In this document: positions 47,501 through 57,304 of the stretch, one piece after another
Numbering within the stretch: the first letter of the stretch is position 1
Layout: each line of letters begins with the position of its first letter
From: Epiperipatus broadwayi
Lineage: Eukaryota; Onychophora; Udeonychophora; Euonychophora; Peripatidae
DNA: 64,000 nucleotides
Reading direction: 5' to 3'
Assembly: GCA_028023455.1 (NCBI GenBank)
Contig: JAQFVV010012574.1
Span: forward strand, 417,501 to 481,500
Notes under the pieces: model-generated
What the model was told of the DNA's origin: nothing
Databases searched by the model: none
What the model saw: the letters and a program-made list of their open reading frames with translations, nothing else
Translations under genes and position numbers: made by a program

Positions 47501-47879
47501 CCACTCAAAGAAGTATGGAGAGATGTATGTTGGGAGTAACAAGAAGAGATCGAAAACGCAATGTATGGGTAAGAGAACAAACAGGTGTTACTGACCTCAC
47601 TGAAAAAATTAAAAGATTGAAGTGGAGTTGGGCTGGACATATTGCTAGAAGAGATGATAATAGATGGACAATTGAAATTTTAAACTGGATTCCAAGAGAT
47701 TGTAAAAGACCCAGAAGGAGACCACATGTAAGATGGATGGATGAAATAAGAAAATGTATAGGGGTGATGTGGAGAAGAGAAGCTAAAGATCGGAGAAGAT
47801 GGATTAAACTTGGAGAGACCTTCATCCTGCAGTGGATTGATAATGGTTGATAATGATGATGATGATGATGTACATATTG
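44565..47879 (+). mobile_element. Full-length RTE-clade LINE with target-site duplication
   Basis: The element runs from about 44576 to 47868, flanked by tgtacatattg at 44565-44575 and 47869-47879 (11 bp; the right copy is shared with the tail). It has a 5' UTR of about 275 bp that is clearly more GC-rich than the surroundings, one long ORF, a stop at 47848-47850 (TGA), and almost no 3' UTR before a (TGA)n-type tail (about 47841-47870), the hallmark of RTE elements rather than poly-A. The duplication, intact ORF and simple tail indicate a recent insertion. Older relatives are at 39217-42190 and 59370-61560. Confidence 0.92.
44851..47850 (+). CDS. RTE retrotransposon polyprotein: AP endonuclease and reverse transcriptase, 999 aa
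   Basis: It would nick target DNA and prime reverse transcription of its own RNA at the nick. Endonuclease (about residues 60-305) motifs: N69 in TYNCRS, E97 in CEVRR, Y168 in VYAPT, D202/N204 in GDFNAR, D269 in ELDY, and D293/H294 in GSDHQLV, all catalytic positions present. Reverse transcriptase (about 500-815): GKAPGNDG, NYRPISLLSVLYKIF, FVDYEKAFDS with D649, GVRQGDSISP, and FADD with D748/D749, followed by the KSYKYLGQIIN thumb block. The C-terminal tail (about 860-990) has TYGSETW, LKWSWAGHIARRDDNRW and a basic KRPRRRP stretch. The length fits RTE ORFs. The first in-frame ATG is used as start; M59 or M60, just before the endonuclease, are alternatives. No frameshift or stop interrupts it, so it could be active. 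Confidence 0.95.
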   Translation: MNVCVNDKDFSQLYNYTDKNKAWPLIPGGCKVTNQGSGWWPKVEGAKNILEADPGCHLMMTFYLGTYNCRSLSSEGRLQELEEELSYIKWDIIGLCEVRRKGEETIDLKSGHMLYYKGTNIGNTSGVGFIINKKWKNNIVEIDGVSDRVARLVIQLNSRYQMQIIQVYAPTSSHSEVVEDFYMDVQKAFDQSKQHFKIVMGDFNARIGKQMKDESVVGNFGYGNRNERGHRLVEFAEKEKLYIMNSFFEKNVRRKWTWKHPNEGTAELDYILTNRKYIFQDCNVLNKFNTGSDHQLVRGKIHVNVKLERQKLLRKTIFTVDIPNLQKHSNEFKLELTNRFQVLVDFEHDSDLNEINMKITDTLLKTATKIAGRKKQQLTNKISTETRELMKKRRNMKICKNDALKRIEYLKFCKMMRKRVENDIRKYNCELARKAVEENKSLKNVKQHFGIGRKFISAIRKKDGIITKKRDDIMKLVEDFYQELYSNIEQVPPISITSSELPRILNEEVRNAIKCMKKGKAPGNDGIIIDILKEAGEETEKILAKLYTKCLNDKDVPDDWKNAVIILIFKKGDKEDIRNYRPISLLSVLYKIFTKIITTRLQRTLDFHQPREQTEFKSGFSTVDHIQVLREVIERTNEYELSLCFGFVDYEKAFDSINISSVIKALDHQGIDPGYCHILKNIYKNATATIRLHNDPGKVNIEKGVRQGDSISPKLFTAVLQEVFCGLKWETKGVKVNGDYLSHLDFADDVVVFANNASKLQEMLQELSDESRKVGLKINVKKTKVMFNRFAPNMKIKIDYDELEEVKSYKYLGQIINTDGNIIEEINHRIKLGWSAFGRNNLILKGNMPMCLKRKVFNKCVLPVLTYGSETWTLNRRSIQRLQTTQRSMERCMLGVTRRDRKRNVWVREQTGVTDLTEKIKRLKWSWAGHIARRDDNRWTIEILNWIPRDCKRPRRRPHVRWMDEIRKCIGVMWRREAKDRRRWIKLGETFILQWIDNG

Positions 47880-47892
47880 CATAAGGAAATTG

Positions 47893-48086
47893 ATGATTTC
47901 TTATCCACAGAATATCCCAATAAATACATTGATATGGGTAAAATGTATAACTTCATAATTTTATAGTCTGAGCAAGGAAGAACAAATCTATGATTTCTTA
48001 TCCACAGAATATCCCATAAATACACTGATATAGGTAAAGTGTACAACTTCATAATTTTATAGTCTGAGCAAGGAAGAACAAATCCA
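47893..48086. repeat. Two-unit tandem duplication, period 97 bp, directly 3' of the RTE
   Basis: The unit atgatttcttatccacagaa ... gagcaaggaagaacaaatc occurs at 47893-47989 and 47990-48086 with a few differences. It begins only 14 bp after the RTE duplication, so it may predate the insertion or have arisen from repair around it. Confidence 0.85.
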
Positions 48087-48089
48087 AAT

Positions 48090-49065
48090 AATTCTATTTG
48101 TAGGAAACCAAAGAGAAACTGCTATGAAAATTAATACATTGCATTTAAATCATGAATAATTAATACAGAATTGAGTTAACAGTCTATTGCAAAAATTAAA
48201 AAAAAAAAGAATGTTTCACAATAAACCATTGTCGATAATAAACCATTGTCGATAATGATTGTTGATAATGATTTGATAACTAATGTTTTTTTTTTCAACA
48301 TAGCAAGAATCCTAAAAAAACCTGAAAGTCAAAAAATAGCTTCATCATATTCTTCAAAATTGCAAATGACAGTTTTTATGAAAATTAATAAGTATGATCT
48401 TGACTAATGGATAAAATTCTTCGAATATATCTAGAGAAAAATAAAAAATACGAATTTGGTACATTTTCTGCTATTTCAGCATCACTCCTTGACATTAGCA
48501 AGCATGTATTTGTTGATTGAATTAAATGTTTAAAATTGTATATTGACAATAATGCTGCACATATGAAACACGTTCTCTAAACAACCATTTTATTTTGTCT
48601 TAATGATGAGCTTATGAGACATTATATCAACTCAATCGTTAGCTGTGCTGGAAATAAAGTTATTAAGAAAAAGAATAATTGATTAGCTTTATTGATATGG
48701 ATTTAATAACCAGCTCAATCAGTAAAAGCGTTCCAAACTGGAATCAATCCAAAGCCACACACACTCTGGAGTCTTACCCCTAATCATTGCAATAAACCTG
48801 CAGGGGAATGAAGTTATTGATAGACTATTAATATGCTTTCTTCTATTAAAACCAATATAATTCTTTTTTTTTTGTTATAATTATGTATATATCTATATTC
48901 TTTCTTAAAAAATCTTTATGAATTGTTTAGAAATGGAAATATATTTTAGATCAAAAAGATTGACAGTATCTTATAGTTACCAAATGTATAAATGAGTGCA
49001 AATTTTGAAACTTCAAGTGAACACTGACACATAGTATCACATATGTCAATATATGTACATATTCG
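48090..49065. other. No gene recognised; SINE-like scrap near 48685-48770
   Basis: A short tandem run (accattgtcgataata, about 48225-48265) is followed by AT-rich DNA. At 48710-48765, agctcaatcagtaaaagcg and then ggaatcaatccaaagcc look like a degraded tRNA A and B box on the plus strand. Confidence 0.45.
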
Positions 49066-49172
49066 TATATTTGCAAGGAAATCAAGTCACACATCATGTG
49101 ACATAATTTAATAAGCTTGTACTACAAATATTATATAATGAGCATGCTAATAGCTCTTAACAAACTTTTCCA

Positions 49173-49236
49173 AATATCCCTTATCCTCAGACTGATTTCT
49201 AGCTACTGGCTGTCATCAGTGAGATGCTAGGATATT
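49173..49236 (-). ncRNA. Type I hammerhead ribozyme, family B, intact core
   Basis: Minus-strand reading: outer stem I AAUAUCC; internal loop; inner stem I UCUCA; CUGAUGA (complement of 49213-49219); stem II AGC-CAGUA-GCU with a flanking C/A; GAAA (complement of 49196-49199); stem III A-U and U-G closing CA; GUC; then UGAGG pairing with UCUCA, and GGAUAUU pairing perfectly with AAUAUCC. Compared with the 10.8 kb copy, inner stem I has changed on both sides (CCUUA/UGGGG versus UCUCA/UGAGG) while pairing is kept, which supports selection on structure or descent from a functional master. Cleavage is predicted between the complements of 49190 and 49189. Confidence 0.75.
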
Positions 49237-49244
49237 TAATCTAA

Positions 49245-49310
49245 TGCCTGAATATCCTAGCATCTCACTGACAACAGCCAGTAGCTAGAAAACAATCTGA
49301 GGATAGGGAT
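49245..49310 (+). ncRNA. Family B hammerhead, core damaged (right copy of the inverted pair)
   Basis: Plus-strand reading: UCUCA, CUGACAA at 49268-49274 (two core substitutions), stem II as in the partner, GAAA at 49288-49291, AUC triplet ending at 49297, then UGAGG. Stem I still pairs. Loss of U7 and G8 should prevent catalysis. Confidence 0.55.
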
Positions 49311-49962
49311 ATGCGGAAAAGCTTTTTAAGATATATATATATATCATAATCCTGTACAATTTAGAGCAATAGTGCTGTGTTAGATTTTAGAGCTAAAAAT
49401 TTCTGCACTAATTTTCTGATAAGAAAAAAAAGTTTAATCAAATTAATGGATTATCGTGCTCAACTTGCCACTTGGGTTCTCAAATGTCAAATAATTTTAT
49501 GAGCAGCTAATTATGAGCCTTTTATTATATACACAGAGTATCTGATAATTGAATTACTAAGATAATTATAAATAACCTAAAGTAGCCTCATTATATAATT
49601 TTAATGGATCCTATTAGTAAAACTATAATCTACATAACTGTAAAGCCTTCTACTTTCATATCATAAGATGGTTTTTGTTATTCTTGATAAAGAAAATTTG
49701 ACCTAATGAACTAGGCAAATATGTTAGCTATCAGATTTAACATAATTTGATTAATAATGTTCTTATATGCACAGTGCAAGATGTTACTGGTTAAGTGTTT
49801 AATATAGCAGAACTAGAGATGTGACTATCACTAATAATGTGACTTTATTATGAGTCTTCTTTTATGTAAATAATCATCCAGCATCTTTATTCATTATAGT
49901 ATAATAATCATAATGATATGTTCTAGATTTAATTAGCATTATTTATTGGCAGTTTTGATTCA

Positions 49963-49998
49963 TTAGGGTTAGAGTTAGGGTTAGGGTTAGGGTTAGGG
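49963..49998. repeat. Interstitial telomere-like (TTAGGG)n tract
   Basis: About six TTAGGG units with one variant (TTAGAG) stand alone in unique AT-rich DNA. TTAGGG is the usual telomere unit of lophotrochozoans and deuterostomes but not of most insects (TTAGG) or nematodes (TTAGGC). It may mark a telomerase-filled break or a retroelement seeded by telomeric RNA. It is too short for a true telomere. Confidence 0.9.
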
Positions 49999-49999
49999 A

Positions 50000-51275
50000 A
50001 GTGGTTTAAAGTATTGTAGACTTGTTGATTAAAAAATTTAAGATTTACAAAATCAATTCTAAATGAGGAAAAAATATTCTAGTTTGGCCAACTGAATGAA
50101 ACTGGATTTGAGTGCTTAAATATCACATAACTTTCTGAATAATTAACTATTTTATTATTTAACTGTAAAACAACTTCCTTGACTAAGAATTAGTTTCTTT
50201 CATAGGTAATTAATAGTAAAATTAGAACTTGGTCTTTTTTAGATGATCTATTTATAGCACAATTATGATTAATCACGGTAGCATTTAAATCTTCTTAAAA
50301 TCATAGATTTCTGAGAACTAGAAACTTTTGCTCATGCTGAGAATTAAAACATATAAAAAACTAGGATAATCCTCTAATAAACTTGATTAGTCTAAAGTTT
50401 GCAAAAAAAAAAAAAAAAATCTTTAAAAAAAATTTAAAATTTATTATTTAACATGCAAATATTAAAAACAATTTTTTAAATGTAATTTTTAATATTTATT
50501 TTGTTTTATCCAGCAATTTTTTATAAGGTTATTGTTTTTAAAAAATAAATCACATATCAAAAAAATCTTGACAAAAAAAAATCACGTATTTTTTTTTTGG
50601 GGGGGGGGTGTATCTACAGATATTTTTAAAGAAATTTTATTTCAAAATTTTATTTTATATTAAAACCAATCATTTTTGAATCATATTATTGTCAGATGCA
50701 ATTTTTTTTTTTTTTTAGAAAGAGTAATTAAAACCTTATGTCAGCCTAAAAATAATGGTACTTAAACAAATATTAGAAAATCAATCATATTAGTTAGGAA
50801 AGAAAGAATTTCCATTATAAATAGTTTTTTAAAATCCGGTGTATAATAACTACATGTACAGCAAAAATCTTCATGGGGCAAGAAATGAAATAATAATAAT
50901 TTTGAACATTTTAATGAAATTTATTTTATTTCATAATTGCTTTTGATATGTTGTTACTTTTTAATACAAAACATTTTTGCTTTCAAAATTTAATTCAGAA
51001 CGTATTTAGGTATTAGCTAGCAAACTTTTTTGTAACAGTTTATTAATCAAAACAAAAAATCTTACAATAAACTTGTTTTTGATTCAAACTTATTAATTGC
51101 AATACATTTCAAATCTTTTCAAAAATTAACACAAAAATCTGAAGATTTTATATTTTATTATTTTCTTTTTATTTGTAATTATTAATATATGAAAAGCAGT
51201 TAAAAAATAAACTTATCTAAATTTTAATAAAAAAATTATATTAAATATATTAGCAAACTCTTTTATTATCCCTAC
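50000..51275. other. No gene recognised
   Basis: Very AT-rich with several homopolymer runs (A at 50403-50420, T/G at 50590-50608, T at 50702-50716). No gene, RNA or repeat family was found. Confidence 0.5.
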
Positions 51276-51279
51276 TATT

Positions 51280-52365
51280 ATGCCATCTAGTGCAAGTTTT
51301 AGCAATGAATAGGTGCCAGATGGCAGTGCTTAATAAATTCTTATATAGTACTATACTATTTAAATAACCCCAGATTAGTTTCTATATTATGTCTTCCATT
51401 GTTGAGGAGCTTTTTAGATTTCTTTTTTGTGAATTAGGCACTCAAATCTTTTGAATCTACATTTCCTCTGGCAGTCATTTTGTTTTACTATCAACCTACC
51501 AACTCAAATTCTATTTTTTGGTACAAGCCTATTTATTTGCATAGTTATATAAATCTGAAACCAGTTCAGCTTTTATATATTATGGTGACCTTAGTTCGTT
51601 TTAATAAACTTACACATCTTTAAACTTTATCCAGAATTAGCATTAAAGCAATAATATACCCTAGTATCCAGAAATTTATCTTTTCAGTTGTATATAACTA
51701 TGCAAGCAAATAATCTCAGAATGAAAAATTTAATGTTTTTTTTAGTTTAGGCTGATAGTTCAATATAGTATAAGAAAAAGGTAAAAAAAAAAAACAACTA
51801 CTAGATGAAAAGAGCATTAGAGCCAAAGGTTCAAGTACAAACTCACTGATAAAAGTGCTAAATTATAAACTAGTCTATGAATATTAGGATAGAACAGTAC
51901 TGAATATTTAGATTTATTAGCACTACTACCTGGCATCTATAGATTACTGAAGCTTCCACTAGATGGCATAAAAGTGGTGAAAATAAAATTATGCTAAGAA
52001 AAAATAAGATTCAGGCAAAATTAATGCAATGAATATTTGATCATGTGATGTATTAATTATATACCACCATTTTTTACCAAAGAATAAAGGTGTTTGAGGT
52101 TAAATAAAATTTAAGACCACTACAATATATAGAAACTAAACTGATTTCAGATCTATATAACTTTGCATGTAAATAATCTCAGATTGAATAAATAATGTTT
52201 TTTGGAGATTTGGGCTGGTAACTTAATGATATAACAAAAAGGTAAAAAAAAGGCTACTAGTAGATATTCTTAAAGCATTACCTCCTGGCATCTATGGATT
52301 ACTAAAGCTTACATTAGATGGCATACAAATGGTGAAAATAAAAGATTATGCTAATGAACATAATC
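51280..52365. repeat. Repeat cluster: two direct units of about 460 bp and one inverted partial unit
   Basis: The direct units start near 51683 and 52145 (tatataactatgcaagc and tatataactttgcatgt, each followed by aaataatctcagat/a). They end with tggcatctatagattactga and tagatggcataaaagtgg (about 51930-51990), or the matching tggcatctatggattact and tagatggcatacaaatgg (about 52285-52340). The inverted partial copy (about 51280-51570) has the complementary ctgccatctggc/actagatggc pair and gcatagttatataaatctga. Within unit 1, 51810-51880 looks tRNA-like (agcattagagccaaaggttc). No protein is encoded; it is probably a SINE or MITE family. Confidence 0.6.
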
Positions 52366-52369
52366 TTTG

Positions 52370-53700
52370 TGAATTATTTGAAATTTTTCAAACCTGTTCC
52401 TGTCATTATTTTCCTAGCTTCAAAAGCCTGTAGAAAGTAAAAAGAGAATAGAAGAAATAATATTATAACAATAGTGCATGTAATTAACAGATAAAAGGAT
52501 TCTTGTAGAGATACATAATTTCATTGCCATAAATGCAAAGAAATAATAAATGACACTAAAATCTCGTGATGACCAGGTACCTACTCTAACTTAAGTGACT
52601 AAAACAGTAAGTAGAGACTAGAGAAGACAAAAAAGACAGTATGATTAGAATTAGTATATAGTTTTTGATAAACCAACATTTTATCCTACAAGCTAGTAGA
52701 ATATAATAGTTTGGATACAGCTTATTCATAGCTAACTATTAAATCTGAAAATTATTTATGAACTCCATCAATAGTAATTAACTTTGCCTTTGAAAATTGG
52801 ATTATAATCCAATTTTTGAGAGACTGTATGTGTATCACTGATTTAAATTTCACATTCACTATTAAAGAGATAGATAATTTAAATTACATGCTCACTAATG
52901 TTAAGAGATGATTAAAAGTACTATATTAAAATAACATAGTGTTTTTAAAATAAGTTTTTTTCTAATTACATTTCATATCATTTAATACTGTTTAATTTAT
53001 CTTGTATATATATGAAAACTTGGTTTTTCATTTAGTAGATTAATAAAATGAGTAGCAATTACCTCTGCCTTTGTAAATTAAATTGTGAGCCAGTTGAGTG
53101 ATACTGTGTACCTTGCATAGTTTGATGCAATGACAGAATGGGGGAATTGGAGATCAAGACTTACTAATTATTTCCAGTTGCTTAAATTTCATATAAACTC
53201 CAGAGGAGTAAACAATTTGAATTTTTTTGGTGAGGCTGCTTGGATATCTCTGCCAATTTCATTGTCAATGGCATTTAGAATTTGTTCACACATTTTATTA
53301 AAAACTTAGAAATGAATGGAAATAAAGGCAAAACTCTCCATACACTAGTAATCAATGGATGAAAGATGTTTATGCATAAAATCCCTGACTAGTAACAATC
53401 ATCCAATAGCCTGACTAGTTCTAGCTTATGGCTTTGAGAGCACTGCACTTAAATCTTTGGATCTAATGCAATCCTTTGTCTGTCACCTTTTATCTTTTTA
53501 GCTAACTATAATGTTATGAGTTCAAAACAAAAACACAATAATGTTTGCAATCTAAGCTCATTTGCATGTAAGGTAATCATGTGATGTTTAGTGGTTTAAA
53601 TGAATGGAAAGTGATTCATCTTCTATTCTTTTTTTTTACAATCGTTATTTTTTTGCATCATAGCTTTAATATTTGAAAGTATTGCAAATAAATATCACAG
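52370..53700. other. No gene recognised; weak direct repeat
   Basis: Blocks at about 52745-52900 and 53045-53230 resemble each other (aactttgcctttgaaaattg versus acctctgcctttgtaaatta). The repeat class is unknown. A tRNA-like scrap may be present at 53420-53480. Confidence 0.4.
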
Positions 53701-53708
53701 TGTTTTTA

Positions 53709-55015
53709 AATTGAGTTTTTTTTTTTTTCTCAGTGATGAGATGTTTATTCATCAAGAAAAAAACAGATACAGTGAAACAATTGAAATTTCAGGAACAAAA
53801 TGGTAAGAGGGAAGGATACATGTAAAAGGGAATGGGAAGTGGAGAGGGGAATTGATGTGTAGTTCAGGCTGGCTAGAAGAGCATGTCTTTGTGATTGAGT
53901 CCTATGGCAGAGGCTGAGAGGATGGGAGTTGGAGGATTGCCCAAGTGTCTGTGAGGAGTAGAGATGGAGCTAGTTTGGTGTCTTGGGTTTTGAAAGTGCA
54001 AATTAAGTCCAAGAGCTTTTGATTTACTGAAAGTACTCTCTGGTCAAGGATGATGGCACATAGGAGCAACCAAAGAGCATAGATGAGAAAAATTGACAGT
54101 CTAATGATTGCAAAGATCCCTGTTTCTATGGATTCTTGGAGGTTGAAGATGGTATTTCTGTGTGAGGAAAGGTAGGAGTTGATGACATTTCTCATGCCAA
54201 GCAGAAAAGGACATTTAAGTAGGAAGTGCTGGATGGTTTCATTGTCAGTTTTACGGAGCTGGCATATGGGAGAGATCTTGGTGAAACCCCTATGGTTCAC
54301 CAAAAATTGATTCATGGGAAGGAAGTGAAGATTTATTTTAAGGAGAAAATCAAAGAATTTTACTTCAAGGGACCATCTTTTGAATTTGCGGATTAGTTGG
54401 GCATTGGTAAGTCTGAGGAAGGTAGGAGACACAATGGAGAAGTCTGCAGTCTGGTTGAAAACCTCCCAGTACTTTAGTTTGCTGTTGATGGATGGTATAG
54501 CAAAGCCAGCCTTTTGTAGGATGTTGGCAATAAGTGAGGTCCATGACTTAGGCCTGCCATTGGGAGGAGGAGTGTCAGTGGGTGTGATAATGATATGCAC
54601 AAGATTGGCAGGGAAGTGACTAAGGGTGTGAGGATAATGTGAGATTTCTGGATCAGAAGAGTGTTGATGGAGTGCAGGCCCTACCCATTGAGGTTTTTAG
54701 GAAAACAAGTTCTTTTTAGGCTAATGGCCACCACCTTTCTTCCCCAGAGAAAACAGGTGCAAAGGGAGTTGATTTTGGATATAAAAGAATGTGTAGGTAG
54801 AACAATGGGGAGGTAGTATGCTGTTTTAGGAACACTAGAAGATTGAGGAGGGTGACTTTCCCATAAAGGGAGAGGTAGATGCCTATGATAGCATTGAGGG
54901 TGGATGATATGCTTTGATAGAGTGTGTTTTGGACCCGAACCCTCATGTCCCTAGGAGACAGCATGAGGGGAAATCCGAGGAAGTTGTGTGGCTTGGCATT
55001 GAATTGAGTTTTTTT
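53709..55015 (-). mobile_element. 5'-truncated LINE insertion with target-site duplication
   Basis: The insert runs from about 55001 (5' end) to 53722 (A-rich 3' end) on the minus strand. It is bracketed by aattgagtttttt at 53709-53721 and aattgagttttttt at 55002-55015. It encodes the end of a LINE ORF2: first a thumb-like GKVTLLNLLVF block (frame 55021-54716), then after a frameshift at about 54700 the frame 54600-53902, with KYWEVFNQTADF and a zinc-knuckle tail CQLRKTDNETIQHFLLKCP (C-x9-H-x4-C; the first cysteine of the usual CxxC pair is unclear). The apparent start codon of the upstream frame lies in the duplication, so it is not a real start. A shorter copy is at 22388-22803. The clade is uncertain (CR1/L1-like tail). 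Confidence 0.88.
53902..55001 (-). pseudogene. LINE ORF2 C-terminal remnant, frameshifted
   Basis: Two open frames in different phases (55001-54716 and 54600-53902) are joined through about 115 bp that translates in a third frame to NLNG-GLHSINTL-like sequence, fitting the expected order of a LINE ORF2 end. At least one frameshift and the missing reverse transcriptase core make it non-functional. GC content is far above the surroundings, consistent with a relatively recent arrival. Confidence 0.7.
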
Positions 55016-55024
55016 ATCCACTTA

Positions 55025-55865
55025 AATATATATAACTGTACTGCAAATGAAAGGCTCTTTTCAGATTTTTTTTGTCATATTAAGGTTAATTGAGTATTGA
55101 CAGTTTTAATGGTTCTTAGGTTTTACCCTCTATCTAAAAATAGGCAGATACATATTTAGTGATCAATAATCGAAATTGCCATCTCAGTCAATTATGGACT
55201 GATTATCTTGAAAAAATCCTAACCTTCTATAGAAAGCATCTATTTAATAATATTTTTAAAGTTCAATCAAATTAAAAGCATGCCAATAGAATACACTAGT
55301 TTAGTGCATATACATTTTTATATATAAATAAAACTGATTAATGAATCAAACATAGACATAATTTTTTTTTGTACTTAAAATGAGTTAATAAATGTGTTTG
55401 TATGTGCGTGTAGAGTTCAAAAAGCTATATTGTTTGGGTGATAATAGCAAAATCTTTGAACACGCTTTTATTTCAACTTTTATTTTGATTTTGTTTGATA
55501 AATATTTGAAAATTAATAATTTCTTTTTTTAAAAAAAAATTTTTTTTATAATCATCATATACGTTTTTTTAAAAAACAATTGTTCTATTTCATATAAATA
55601 TATTTACTTTCAAAGGTTTTTTTACCCTTCATATGACATTGACATTACATAATAATCAATCATATACTTGTTTTTTGTATTCACTTTTTTACATTGTTTT
55701 TATATCGCTATAAAATAAAAATGTTTTGTTTCATCTATATTATAATAATTAATATATATATATTTCTTTGTAATCTTAAAAATAGAAAGCCTGCAAGTAC
55801 TGATAAAATATTTGGATATGCTAATAATATTTTAGCTTAAATCTTTATGAACCTATGAAGTTGTA
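55025..55865. other. No gene recognised
   Basis: AT-rich DNA with poly-T and poly-A tracts and (TA)n at about 55753-55763. Confidence 0.5.
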
Positions 55866-55869
55866 CCAC

Positions 55870-57300
55870 ATTGCAGAAATTTGTATAGAATATCATTAAT
55901 AACCACAACAGTAAAGATACATTCAAGGATTTTATTGAATAGGATGTCTTCAGACATAGATGAATTGTTATTAGAGATTCGGTGTGGTTTTAGAGAATTA
56001 AGAACTATACAATGGTTTTTGTTGCAAAAAAAAAAAATGTTAGGAATAAAGAAGTGATTTATATATTGTTTTTATTGATTTGGTCAAGGCATTTGATTCA
56101 GTTAATAGGACACATCTATAGCATTGTTTAAAATTAGTTGGTTGTCCATCATAATTTATTCATATTACACAGCTTCTACATAATGAAATAAGAGGAAGTG
56201 TTATTATTTTAGATTGAAAATCTGAGATGCTTTACAAGCAGTTATCACAGGTTCCCTTCCCGGCATGCTTTGACACATGAAAAAAAAACTGGTGTCAACA
56301 AGAATGTGGCCTTTGGAATAATTTAGAGGGAGCTTAATAAAACAGAGATGATAGAATTTTTAATTTAGATCTATTAAAAGTGAAAACCAATGAATTTATG
56401 TTATTGGGTTTAGGATTTACAGCATACTAATGATTGTACTATTTTTTACCAATTCAAAGCATCATTTACAGAATATATTTGATATTTTGAATGCAACATA
56501 AAAAGGCTTTGGTTTATTAATTAAGATTCAAAAATCTTATTTTTCATCAGTCAGTGAAGGGAAAACATTCTCAGCAACTTTTAGCTTGCATTGTTATCAA
56601 TTTGAAAATGTAAACCAATTTAAATACTTTGGTAGTTTTTTTAAATAGAAAGATGGGCTTAGATATTGAAGTTCAATACAGATTCCAATGATCTTCCTCT
56701 TTTAATAATTTTAAAAAATTTATTACATCACAGAAAGAAACTATTGCAATTAAATTACCTGTATATATAGCAGTTATTTTACTTCATTTATTGTATGAAG
56801 TTAGACTATACACTCAATCAGTGCGATATAAAGACATTGGAGAAATTTCATTTAAGGATGTTCCATATAATTTAAAAATGCAAAGGCAATTAATCATAAA
56901 AGTAATTAATGTTTTTCAATTTACTGAGTGTGACATTGTAAAGTGCACAATCAAATCATGTCTTAGTTGAATTGGCAGTATACGAGAGAGACAGATCCTT
57001 TTATGTTATAAAGATTATATCAAAGGCATTCTAAAGAAGTGCACTGTCAAATGTTTCCATTGGGAAAATATGACTGAGAATAGAATACACCGGAGAACTA
57101 CAATTAGACATAGAGTTGAAGTATTTCAAAAAGAGATTTTCCGTAAAAGAAATTAAAAGATAACATTGTAAAATATCAAGTAACAGCAAAATGGGTCAGC
57201 ATGTTCTGTATGTAATCTTATTTCTATTTCATAGATCCTGTCTCTATCTTTTTCCCCCCTATGCTTATAACTGATTGATACGAACTCTTTCGAGTACTAT
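55870..57300 (+). pseudogene. Decayed non-LTR reverse transcriptase with C-terminal tail
   Basis: In order on the plus strand, with stops: RILLNRMSSDIDELLLEIRC and GFRELRTIQ (about 55925-55995); IFIDLVKAFDSVNR (about 56068-56110), the catalytic-aspartate motif A; LVGCPS-FIHITQLLHNEIRG; a FKYFGS-like thumb block (about 56618); a YKDYIKGILKKCTVKCFHWE segment (about 57010-57065); and NRIHRRTTIRHRVEVFQKE (about 57078-57130). This matches the tail order of a LINE family common in invertebrates. Motif C is not recognisable. It is a different family from the RTE. The upstream endonuclease is absent; 37400-38400 may represent that part from another copy. Confidence 0.72.
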
Positions 57301-57304
57301 TATT

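Larger units (their letters stand above)
49073..49330. mobile_element. Inverted pair of hammerhead family B copies
   Basis: The left copy (49073-49236) has the same orientation as the array at 10698-11728 and starts with the same aaatcaagtca block. The right copy (49245-49330) is its reverse complement from the ribozyme outward, so about 86-bp arms face each other around aatctaatgcctg. The left copy keeps a full core; the right one reads CTGACAA. A transcript of either strand would contain one ribozyme in sense orientation and could also fold into a long hairpin. Confidence 0.75.

Noticed and set aside
47505-48052. Minus-strand frames over the RTE tail and following tandem repeat
   Set aside because: The histidine run comes from the (TGA)n tail and the rest from a tandem repeat; not genes.
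54380-54619. Plus-strand frame of 79 codons
   Set aside because: It is antisense to the LINE ORF2 remnant on the minus strand.
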